Source: Pseudoduganella guangdongensis (GTDB lineage Bacteria; Pseudomonadota; Gammaproteobacteria; Burkholderiales; Burkholderiaceae_D). Taken from it: a stretch of 64,000 nt of DNA. The DNA lies in assembly GCF_009857475.1 (NCBI RefSeq), contig NZ_WWCJ01000017.1, positions 1 through 64,000 of the forward strand. Reading direction: 5' to 3'. The translations under genes were made by a program, and so were the position numbers. The notes beneath the pieces were generated by a model that worked only from the letters and a program-made list of their open reading frames with translations, did not search any database and was not told the origin of the DNA. Below, piece after piece: positions 1 to 7,553 of this stretch. Numbering within the stretch: position 1 is the stretch's first letter; each line of letters begins with the position of its first letter.

Positions 1-140
1 AAGCTTTGCATTGCCCGCCGCTGCCGGCCGTTTGGCATCAACTCAAATCGATATGATTGAAGGCGCTCCATACTGTAATTTTATACAGCATTCCGTATCG
101 CAGTCGCACGGAAGGATGCCTGCGGCACCCGCGCGCTTGA

Positions 141-160
141 CCTCGGCCTGAAGGCCGAGG
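141..160. repeat. short GC-rich inverted repeat (hairpin)
   Basis: CCTCGGCCT and AGGCCGAGG form a perfect 9-bp inverted repeat around the dinucleotide GA. It lies just upstream of the broken ORF6N reading frame. No T-run follows, so a simple intrinsic terminator is not shown; it could be a hairpin operator or a terminator remnant. Confidence 0.5.
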
Positions 161-175
161 CTTGCCGCGCATTAG

Positions 176-643
176 GTCAAGCGCAACCGGGAACGCTTCC
201 CGGCCGACTTCATGTTCCAGCTCAACGCCCCCGAAAAGCAGGAGGTGGTCGCAAATTGCGACCACCTCGCGAAGTTGAAATTCTCGAAGGCGCTGCCGTA
301 TGCCTTCACCGAGCACGGCGCCATCCAGGCCGCCAACGTGCTGGCCTCGCCGCAAGCCATCGAGGTCGGCGTGTACGTGGTGCGCGCCTTCGTTCACTTG
401 CGCGAACTGGTAGTGACGAACAAAGAACTGGCGCTGCGCCTGGACGAGCTGGAGAACAAAACGGATCTGATGTCGTTCAAACAGGAAACATTCGAGCACA
501 ACAACCGCGTACAGCTCAAGCAGATCATCGACACGTTGCGAGAGCTGATGGCGCCACCGCCAGCAGCTCCCAAGCGGCCGATCGGCTTCGTCACCCCAGA
601 CGACCCGTCAGCTAAACCGAAAGCAGCTAAAAAGACGAGATAA
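176..643 (+). pseudogene. ORF6N-domain protein, 5'-truncated remnant
   Basis: The frame reads VKRNRERFPADFMFQL and continues into EVVANCDHL and YAFTEHGAIQAANVL, which are typical of the N-terminal DNA-binding ORF6N domain found in phage and accessory proteins. Codons before the first ATG (212) are still ORF6N-like back to 176, but a TAG stop lies at 173-175 and the normal first 30 or so residues are missing. The head of the domain has therefore been lost. The C-terminal part has a predicted helical stretch (about residues 70-110 of the ATG form) and a basic, proline-rich tail. A 143-residue protein could still be made from ATG 212, but it would lack part of the domain. No intact mobile element is adjacent. 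Confidence 0.7.
242..268. repeat. perfect 13-bp palindrome inside the ORF6N gene
   Basis: GAGGTGGTCGCAA (242-254) and TTGCGACCACCTC (256-268) are exact reverse complements separated by one A. The palindrome falls on the codons for the conserved EVVANCDHL stretch, so protein constraint explains part of it, but a 26-of-26 match is more than coding requires. Confidence 0.7.
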
Positions 644-725
644 CCCCTTTCCCAGAAATTCGTTTCGCCCGTTCGGCATTCTCAGCAACTTGTTCACAGG
701 GTTTTGCTTCACGGCGCCGCCAGAA

Positions 726-739
726 TTGACCTAAGTCAT
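726..739. promoter_or_regulatory. FNR/ANR-like binding site upstream of the stress protein gene
   Basis: TTGAC-CTAA-GTCAT matches the FNR-family palindrome TTGAY-N4-RTCAA with one mismatch. It lies 60 bp before the start codon at 799. A possible -10 (TATCTA, 773-778) puts the site centre near -52, not at the usual -41.5, so the exact architecture is unclear. Confidence 0.45.
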
Positions 740-798
740 GGAACCACGCTCCAGCGCAGCACACACTGAACCTATCTAATCCACGCACGGAGCCAGCC

Positions 799-1242
799 AT
801 GTTCAAACACATCCTCTTCCCCACCGACGGATCGCCCGCCTCCAGCGCCGCGCTGCATGAAGCCATCAAATTCGCGCAGGAAGCCGGCGCCCGCGTCACT
901 GCGCTGCACGTGATCCCGGAATTCCACATCTTCACCTACCACCCCGACATGCTGGAAGACACACGCGGCGTGTACCTGAAAGACAGCGAAGTCCACTCCT
1001 CCGCCGTGCTGGAAGAAGTAGCCAAAGTGGCCCGCGACCACAACGTGCCCTGCGACGTGGTGCAGCGCCGCTCCGACCAGCCCTACGAAACCATCGTCGC
1101 CATCGCTCTCGACTACGGCTGCGACCTGATCGCCATGGCCACCCACGGCTACAAAGGTGTCCGCGGCATGCTACTGGGAAGCGAAACGCACCGCGTGCTA
1201 CTAAACACACCAGTACCGGTGCTGGTCTTCCGGCCGCGCTAG
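799..1242 (+). CDS. universal stress protein, UspA family
   Basis: A 147-residue single-domain Usp, the normal length for the family, cytoplasmic. It begins with the typical first strand ending in Asp10 (ILFPTDGS) and ends with the nucleotide-binding loop G-x2-G-x9-G-S (Gly117, Gly120, then Gly-Ser about 130) leading to the final strand (PVPVLVF), so it is of the ATP-binding class. Such proteins accumulate under starvation or low oxygen, and the FNR-like site upstream fits oxygen control. It is monocistronic: the next gene starts 125 bp on with no clear link in function. Confidence 0.93.
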   Translation: MFKHILFPTDGSPASSAALHEAIKFAQEAGARVTALHVIPEFHIFTYHPDMLEDTRGVYLKDSEVHSSAVLEEVAKVARDHNVPCDVVQRRSDQPYETIVAIALDYGCDLIAMATHGYKGVRGMLLGSETHRVLLNTPVPVLVFRPR

Positions 1243-1366
1243 AAAGCAAATTAGTGACCGACCTCCAACCTTAGTCCTGAGAGGGCAGATTCAATTGAAC
1301 ATCCCTTGCCGCCAACAAAATTCTGAGGTGTAATGGCGCCCTCATAGTTGCAAAATAAACAACGCC

Positions 1367-3079
1367 ATGTATAACAGCCTGCCAGAAGACGTCTTCTATC
1401 AATCACTGCGCGAGCCATTACTGAGGTTTTATGGCTACGAGCAGGTGTTTTCCGATCACGTGGAGACGTTCGAAAAAGTGGCTGATAACCTGCAGCACCT
1501 CGCGCAAAGTCCGGGCGCCAGTTCGTATTACAGGTTAATGGACATAACTGAACTGCTTTCAAGCGACGCCACAGCATACCTGGTCAATTGCTACAGCGCC
1601 GGGCACCCGATCACCGATCTTCAACAGTTCTATGGCCGCGCAGTTGAATATTGGGAGACTTATGCCCACTACAACCAGGCCTACAACGACAGTGGGGAGC
1701 GTGACACGCCCTGGGCGCATGTGCCGCTGGCCAGTCCTCGATACCACCAAGCGTTGGCAATGGCCTGCTTCGGCCTTCTGCTCGGCAAGCCAGACATGCT
1801 CCAGCGGCTCGCCCCATTGCTGGACTACCACAACGACGATCGCGATGGCCTGCTCGAACGCCTGTTCAGTTGCTGCATCGACGGCCGGGAGCCGGGCATC
1901 AATATGTGCAGGCGCAACCTGCCCTACTCGAAAACACTCCCCATTTTTGCCGCGCCAGCAGCGGAACGCCCGCAATTAATGGCGCGTTACCTCGCCGAGT
2001 GGTACCAATCCAGCCGGCGGGAAGACTACTTCAACCGCCACGAAACGGGATACGATTTCGTCGGCTACTGGTCATGGGAGGCTGCGGCAATCACACTGGT
2101 GCTGGGCATCGACGACACCAGCTATCGCGATATGCCCTACTACCCGAAGGATATCGTCGATTTCGCGCGCGCCGAGTACGGCGCCAAGGTGCCCACCTAT
2201 AGCGCCCCTGCCGCGCTGGGTCCCAGCGAGTTACCGATTCCGTCCGGCTTCGACGGGTTGCAGGAGTACTGGCAGTCCAAGAAATTCTCTATGGCCGATT
2301 TCGAGAGCAAACGCCGTTCCGGCCGCATGCGCTACGAGAGCTACGAGGACAACCTGGAATACACCACGCAGAGGACGTTCTACGAATGCGGCGACCCCGA
2401 TGATTACGACGCGGCGTCCCAACTGGCATTTGAATCCGTCAATCACCTGCGCAACTGCTTCAGCGCCGGCCACGCGCTGGAAGACTTGCAGGCTTTCTAC
2501 CCTTTAGCTGTCGGCTTCTGGGAAAACTATGGGCGTTTGCTGATGTCCCTTGATCCCGGCGCGGGTTCACGTGAAGCGGATGACGACGACGATTACGATG
2601 ACTTCAAAACTTGGGTTGACTTGCGCGGCGACGATTACCATACCGCCTTGTCGCTGGTGTGCTTTGGCATCCTGCTCGGCCACCAGGACCAGCTAGCCCG
2701 CATCATGCCCGTCCTCGACCACGGCAACCAGCGCCGCGACGCCCTGCTGGAGCGGCTCGTAGCGCCATGGGTACCCGGACGCGGCGAAGCACCGAAGAAG
2801 TGCACACGCGGCAAACCCTACGCGCAAACTTTGCCGGTATTTTCCTGCGCACCCGAAAAGCGCGCAGAGATGATGGCGGAGTACATGCGCGCCTGGTACG
2901 ACATGAGCGAGAACGAGCCCTACTTCGGCACCAATCGAAAAGGCATGCAGTACTTTGGCTATTGGTCTTTCGAGGCGGCCGCCATCACCTTTGTGCTGGG
3001 CATTGACGATGCGACCTACCGAGAGGACCGCTTCTATCCGCGCGACCTGGTCGACTTTGCCCGATCGCGCACTGCTTAA
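1367..3079 (+). CDS. tandem PoNi-type immunity protein (DUF1910/DUF1911), orphan
   Basis: This 570-residue protein is two copies of one unit. Both copies carry the same ordered motifs: CYSAGH/CFSAGH, a short helix ending FYxxAVxFWE.Y, YHxALxxxCFGxLLG, a long helix with RxxLLERL, LPYSKTLPIF/KPYAQTLPVF, and the closing FxGYWSxEAAAITxVLGIDD...YPxDxVDFAR. Copy 1 spans about residues 60-285 and copy 2 about 345-570. The family contains immunity proteins that bind and neutralise PoNe-type DNases delivered by type VI or other secretion systems, usually with one unit of about 250-290 residues. No nuclease, VgrG, PAAR or Rhs gene is nearby, so it is an orphan. The start has no strong ribosome binding site. 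It is cytoplasmic with no signal peptide. Confidence 0.8.
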   Translation: MYNSLPEDVFYQSLREPLLRFYGYEQVFSDHVETFEKVADNLQHLAQSPGASSYYRLMDITELLSSDATAYLVNCYSAGHPITDLQQFYGRAVEYWETYAHYNQAYNDSGERDTPWAHVPLASPRYHQALAMACFGLLLGKPDMLQRLAPLLDYHNDDRDGLLERLFSCCIDGREPGINMCRRNLPYSKTLPIFAAPAAERPQLMARYLAEWYQSSRREDYFNRHETGYDFVGYWSWEAAAITLVLGIDDTSYRDMPYYPKDIVDFARAEYGAKVPTYSAPAALGPSELPIPSGFDGLQEYWQSKKFSMADFESKRRSGRMRYESYEDNLEYTTQRTFYECGDPDDYDAASQLAFESVNHLRNCFSAGHALEDLQAFYPLAVGFWENYGRLLMSLDPGAGSREADDDDDYDDFKTWVDLRGDDYHTALSLVCFGILLGHQDQLARIMPVLDHGNQRRDALLERLVAPWVPGRGEAPKKCTRGKPYAQTLPVFSCAPEKRAEMMAEYMRAWYDMSENEPYFGTNRKGMQYFGYWSFEAAAITFVLGIDDATYREDRFYPRDLVDFARSRTA

Positions 3080-3160
3080 CCATATTAAGGACGCCGGGCT
3101 TGAACTTCCTGGTCGACATCGGAGAAGCAGGCCGAGAAACATTAGTCAGCTTCACCACGT

Positions 3161-3916
3161 TCACTGGTCCTCAGAGGATACGAAGTTGTACTTCTTCTTC
3201 AACTCCTCCACCTCGGCCTTATTGGTCTGCATGAAGCGGCGAAACTCCTCCACCACGCGCGGGTACTTGTGGGAGGACAGGTACCACTGTCCGGAGGCGT
3301 GCGGCAGGTTCGGGTCGTACACCACTGGCACTTGCGGCAGCTTGCGGATCTTGGTCCAGTAGTGGCGGGCAATGCGGGTGTTCATGTAGGCGCCATCCAC
3401 GCGCCGCATGATCAGTTTTTCGTAGAGGGCATCGTAGTCGGCAGTTTCTTCGATGCGCAGGGCGCCGGCGGACATCAACTGCTGGTAGGGGTATGGGGTG
3501 AAGCCGAGCGGGATGCCGAGCGTCTTCAACTGGCCAACGCCCTTCCCCAGGTTTTCGGGCCGCACCAGCACGCCGTCGGTAAATTCCAGCATGGGCGCGT
3601 AGCTGATTTTCAGCTCGCGCTTCATGTCCACCACCCAGTTGGGATTATCCGGGAAGGCCAGATCCACCGCTCCATCGACAAACAGGCGGTCGCGCCGCTT
3701 CAGGGGATAGATCTCGTAAACAAAGGTGTATCCCATGTGGCGGGCGAAGGCGTCGAGGATGTCCTTGCCCAGGCCTCCATAGACGCCATTCCGCACTTCC
3801 GAGTACGGCAGCCAGTTCTTGTAGTCTTCAACGCCAACGGTGAAAGTATTCCTGTCGGCAGCCTGCACAAGGCTGGACGCCAGCAGCAACAGGCTGGCCA
3901 ACATGACACGCACCAT
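3161..3916 (-). CDS. periplasmic solute-binding protein, SBP_bac_3 family
   Basis: A 251-residue protein with a signal peptide (cleavage likely after SLVQA, about residue 19) and the two-lobed periplasmic fold of the family-3 amino-acid-type binding proteins: early GVEDYxxWLPYS, then GLGKDILDAFARHMGY, and a second lobe with TADYDALYEKLIMRRVDGA. No permease or ATPase gene is nearby. Many such orphan proteins act as ligand sensors or have lost their transporter. The start ATG follows GGAGGGG at good spacing, and the gene begins 12 bp after the NHL-repeat gene, so the two are probably co-transcribed. The ligand cannot be told from the sequence. Confidence 0.8.
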   Translation of the reverse strand: MVRVMLASLLLLASSLVQAADRNTFTVGVEDYKNWLPYSEVRNGVYGGLGKDILDAFARHMGYTFVYEIYPLKRRDRLFVDGAVDLAFPDNPNWVVDMKRELKISYAPMLEFTDGVLVRPENLGKGVGQLKTLGIPLGFTPYPYQQLMSAGALRIEETADYDALYEKLIMRRVDGAYMNTRIARHYWTKIRKLPQVPVVYDPNLPHASGQWYLSSHKYPRVVEEFRRFMQTNKAEVEELKKKYNFVSSEDQ

Positions 3917-3928
3917 GGCACCCCTCCA

Positions 3929-6124
3929 TCATTCTGGCTGGTAGGCGTAGATATTGACGACGTTGTAAGTGGTGTCGGGCACGTACACGCGCCGGTCGCG
4001 CGCGTATATGAAGAATGGCATCCAAACGCCGCCTGCTTCGGGGTGTTTTTTGAAAACAACATCCCCCGTCACATATTCTAGCGTGTCCTCGCCGATGCGG
4101 AAGATTTTCAGGGCGCGGTTCACCAGGTCGTTGACGATCAGGTGCCCTTCCCTGTCGGCGCACAGGCTGGCCGGCAGATAGAACTTGTCGAAGTCTTTGT
4201 CCGGGTCGTCGCAATAGCCCGACTTGCCGTAATGCCAAAGGCTCTTGCCCTGCCTATCGAACACGCGGATGCAGTCGTTGAACTGGTCGCAGACAAGAAC
4301 CCGGTCCTGGGCGTCGATGGTCACGTCGCTGGGCGCGAACTTGGTCAGCGGCACGCCCTTCTCTTCCCACTGGAAGTTCTTCACGAAAGAAACCATGCCC
4401 GATGGCTGCAGCTGCCACATCGAGATGCGGTTATTGCCCGAGTCGGCGATGTAGATTTCGCCGTGGCTGTTCACTTCCAGCCCTTGCGGCGCATGCAGCG
4501 TGCCGTCGCCGCCAATGCCGTCGCGCCCGAAGGGCAAGCCGTAGTTCAGCAAATGGCCGCCGGGGCCGAACTGGAACATGGAGACGGTGCCGGCATTGAA
4601 ATTGGTGATGAAGACCAGCGGCGTGCCGGGGCAAATCTGCCCGAGCAGCGGTTGCGCCTCCGACGGGTAGTAGACGGCCATGGCCAGCCCGCCCGGCATG
4701 AAGAAGCCGCGCATCATGTCGTGCAGTTGGGCGATGGGGTCGGCGGCGGTGTTGAAGGTCTTCATGCACCAGTTGCCGGAATCGATATTGAAGGACGAGG
4801 TGGAGGCGCTGGCCAGCGGGTCCACTTTGGCGTGCTTCGCCACCTGGTCGTACCAGTACTTGTAGACGTTCGCGGTGGCGGTAGCCCAGCTGTCTATCCA
4901 GTTCAGTTGCGGCAGCTTGCCGGTGCCGGCGCGCGCGGGGTCAACCCCGATCACGGACGTCATGCAATTGAACTGGGAGGTGGCGGACTTGATCGTCTGG
5001 TTGTCGCGCCGGTGGCCCACGGCATCCAGCAGGATGGCGGCCTGGTCGCCGCCGTCGCTGTCGGGCGCAATGCGCATCTTCAGCACGATGGAGGCGAAGG
5101 GTTCGGTCACGTAGTACACATTGGGTTCGGCGGCTTCGCAAATCTGGTAAGGGCCGACGAAGATCGCGTCCTGCAGTGCGCCATACACCATGTCCGCCAT
5201 GGAGTGCGCCACCTGGGGCTTGCTGCTCCAGAGCGGCAGCATGCCCTCCACCACGGTGAGCAGCTTGCCGTTGGTGTCGTACACGGTGATGGAGTCTTCC
5301 AGCTGGCCGGGCACGAAGATGCGTTCGTTGATCACGCAGACGGAACGCATGACGTTGAATTTGCCAATGCCGGTGGGGTCGCCAAAGCTGTGCAGCAGGG
5401 ATGTCTCGCCGGGGCACTGCACCCTTTCGTTCTTGACCGGCCAGGCGGTGTCGATCTTGAGGATTTCGTAGTGACCGGTATTGGCCAGGTAAATGTTGCC
5501 GTGCGTATCGGAGGCCAGGCCCTGCGGCCAGAGCAGGTTGTGCACGCTGTTGGCGTCGTCCACTACGCGGAACTGGAGCACGAACTTCCCTTCCGTGGTG
5601 AACTTCACGCAGCGGCTGTTGTCGTTGTCCTTGGTGTGGAAGAATTCGTCGCTGACGTAGACGAAGTGCTGGCCGCTGGCCTCGCGCACGATGGTAATGC
5701 CGTTCGGGTCGCTCAGCGGGATGAAGTTCTTGCCGTTGATGCCGTCCGCCGCATCGCCGAAGGCAAACTGGAAGTCCGCCGAATGCTCGTCGTATTCAAA
5801 CACCACCACGCGGCCGTTGCCCATGTCGGTGCAGTACATCAGGTCTTGCTCGGGGTGGGGGCAAAGGTGGAAAGGCATCAGCAGGCGGCGCGCCTGTTCG
5901 CTGCCGGCGCCGGGCGTGTCGATCACGTGCAGCAGCGTGTTCAGGTCGGCGGTGAATACCAGCACGCGGCTGTTGCCGGTGTCGCATACCCAGATGCGGT
6001 CGTAGTGGTCGCGCGCAATGCCGACCGGGGAATTCATGGTGAAGTCGTCCGGCAGCTCCCCTTGCACCGTCGATCCCGGCATGGCGATTTCGCCATAGTG
6101 CGTGACATGATGAAATTTGGTCAT
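3929..6124 (-). CDS. large NHL-repeat beta-propeller protein
   Basis: About 731 residues from the ATG at 6124, which has GGGGA at good spacing; an upstream start at 6151 in the same frame is possible. Repeated motifs of the NHL type are visible: SPVGIARDHYDRIWVCDTGNSRV near the N-terminus, PQGLASDTHGNIYLANTGHYEI, PQGLEVNSHGEIYIADSGNNRISMW, SDVTIDAQDRVLVCDQFNDCIRVF and a last blade ending VYVPDTTYNVVNIY. This suggests two propellers separated by a middle region. There is no signal peptide, so it is probably cytoplasmic. NHL propellers bind proteins, peptides or nucleic acids; no catalytic function can be assigned. The gene is upstream of, and probably co-transcribed with, an orphan solute-binding protein. 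Confidence 0.75.
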   Translation of the reverse strand: MTKFHHVTHYGEIAMPGSTVQGELPDDFTMNSPVGIARDHYDRIWVCDTGNSRVLVFTADLNTLLHVIDTPGAGSEQARRLLMPFHLCPHPEQDLMYCTDMGNGRVVVFEYDEHSADFQFAFGDAADGINGKNFIPLSDPNGITIVREASGQHFVYVSDEFFHTKDNDNSRCVKFTTEGKFVLQFRVVDDANSVHNLLWPQGLASDTHGNIYLANTGHYEILKIDTAWPVKNERVQCPGETSLLHSFGDPTGIGKFNVMRSVCVINERIFVPGQLEDSITVYDTNGKLLTVVEGMLPLWSSKPQVAHSMADMVYGALQDAIFVGPYQICEAAEPNVYYVTEPFASIVLKMRIAPDSDGGDQAAILLDAVGHRRDNQTIKSATSQFNCMTSVIGVDPARAGTGKLPQLNWIDSWATATANVYKYWYDQVAKHAKVDPLASASTSSFNIDSGNWCMKTFNTAADPIAQLHDMMRGFFMPGGLAMAVYYPSEAQPLLGQICPGTPLVFITNFNAGTVSMFQFGPGGHLLNYGLPFGRDGIGGDGTLHAPQGLEVNSHGEIYIADSGNNRISMWQLQPSGMVSFVKNFQWEEKGVPLTKFAPSDVTIDAQDRVLVCDQFNDCIRVFDRQGKSLWHYGKSGYCDDPDKDFDKFYLPASLCADREGHLIVNDLVNRALKIFRIGEDTLEYVTGDVVFKKHPEAGGVWMPFFIYARDRRVYVPDTTYNVVNIYAYQPE

Positions 6125-6259
6125 GGCCATCCCCGCCTGGTTGTTGAGCATTCCAGTATCCGGGGCGCTGAAAAAAACAGCAACATTGAGCGAGAAGCCA
6201 GCAACGGCAAGGGCCCGGGGCTAGCAGATGGCTAGGGTCCGGGGCGGCGCCCTGCCCGG

Positions 6260-7540
6260 CTAGGGGAAGGAAATGACCTTGCGTTCGACAAAACTCACGC
6301 TGCCGTCGGCGGCTTTGACGGCTTCCAGGATCAGGTAGGTGCCGGCGGTCGGGTCGCCGTTGGCGTCGAAGTCGATCACGCTGCCCACGCCCTGGTAGTC
6401 GATATCGCGTCCGGCTTTGATCGCGTTCAAGGCTTGTGCGAATTGGCCGGGGTGGATCTGCACCGCCGCTGCGCCCTCTGCGTGCGAAATGCTTGCCATA
6501 TTGGCCAGCACGGCGGCGCGCGTATTGGCGCCGCCCTGCGCCATGGCCAGGGCGATCAGGTAGACCGCGTCGTAGCCGGTGAAGGAGGTGCCTTCCGGCT
6601 CCAGTCCTACTGCCTTGACGAAGGCCGTGCGGTAGGCGGCGTAGTCGGGCGATTCGCGCGGGGCGGTGGGCGATACCGCCTGCATGCCGATGCCTGCTTC
6701 GCCGGCGTTGTTGATGAAGGCGACGCCAAAGTTGCCGGCGCCGTATAGGCGCGGCATGCGCGCGCCCAGGCGTTCTTTCAGGCCGCGCGCGATGCTGGCG
6801 CCGTCCAGCGCGAAGCCGGCGATGAAGACGGCGTCGGGCACGCCGTTGGCCAGCAGGGCTGTCAATTCAGCGTCAAAGCCGACTGTCTTGCTGGCGGGGT
6901 ATTGCACCTTGGTCAGCGGCGGGGCGCCGCGCGCGGCCAGGCGGGCGCGCACGGCTTCGCTGGCGCCCTGGCCGAATACGTCGTCCACGTGCAGGATGGC
7001 GATGCGGCTGTGGCCTTGCGCCAACATATGGTCGGCCACGGCGGCGCCCTGCAGCACGTCGGAGGCGACGGTACGCCATACCGTGCCGTTGTCTTCCAGT
7101 GTGGTGATTTGCGGCGAGGAGCCGCTGACCACGAAGGGCATGCCGGCGGCTATCGTGGCTTGCTGCGCGACCGGAATGGCGACGCGGCTGGAGAAGGGGC
7201 CGAAGATCGCGGGCAGGTCCATGGCCAGCAGTTCGCGCGCGCTTTGCACGCCGGTGTCGGCGTCGAGTTTGTCGTCGCGCAGCACCAGTTCCAGCGGCTG
7301 GCCGTTCACGCCGCCGGCGGCATTGATCTCCTGTACCGCCAGGCGGGCCGCGTATTCCACGAACTGGCCCTGGTTGGCGGCGGTGCCGGTGCGTGTGACC
7401 AGCAGGCCCAGTTTCACCGTGCCGGGCGCGGTCACGGCGGCGGGATTGGCGTCGACCGAGGTGCCGCCGCCGCAGCTGGCCAGGGCCAGCGCCAGGACCG
7501 GCGCCGTCATCGCGGCCATTGCCTTGCTCCATTTGTCCAT
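6260..7540 (-). CDS. ABC-type solute-binding lipoprotein, Peripla_BP_6 (Leu/Ile/Val-type) family
   Basis: 426 residues from the ATG at 7540, preceded by a clear GGAGG five bases away; longer readings of the frame are out-of-frame shadow of the TonB receptor. The N-terminus has a lipobox (ALASC, Cys23), so it is a lipoprotein facing the periplasm. The body is the branched-chain amino-acid-type binding fold: VKLGLLVTRTGTAANQG, AVQEINAAGGVNGQPLELVLRDDK, FGPFSSRVAIPVAQQA and TSFTGYDAVYLIALAMAQGG. No transporter genes accompany it. It starts 13 bp after the TonB receptor gene, so the two are one operon and may handle the same substrate. Confidence 0.85.
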   Translation of the reverse strand: MDKWSKAMAAMTAPVLALALASCGGGTSVDANPAAVTAPGTVKLGLLVTRTGTAANQGQFVEYAARLAVQEINAAGGVNGQPLELVLRDDKLDADTGVQSARELLAMDLPAIFGPFSSRVAIPVAQQATIAAGMPFVVSGSSPQITTLEDNGTVWRTVASDVLQGAAVADHMLAQGHSRIAILHVDDVFGQGASEAVRARLAARGAPPLTKVQYPASKTVGFDAELTALLANGVPDAVFIAGFALDGASIARGLKERLGARMPRLYGAGNFGVAFINNAGEAGIGMQAVSPTAPRESPDYAAYRTAFVKAVGLEPEGTSFTGYDAVYLIALAMAQGGANTRAAVLANMASISHAEGAAAVQIHPGQFAQALNAIKAGRDIDYQGVGSVIDFDANGDPTAGTYLILEAVKAADGSVSFVERKVISFP

Positions 7541-7553
7541 GCGTTCCTCCGCT

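Noticed and set aside
4142-6235. A 697-codon plus-strand frame opposite the NHL gene
   Set aside because: The minus strand carries repeated NHL motifs; the plus frame is valine/alanine-rich low-information sequence.
6215-6245. Terminator after the solute-binding lipoprotein gene (CTAGC/GCTAG hairpin)
   Set aside because: The paired bases are few and no T-run follows in the direction of transcription.
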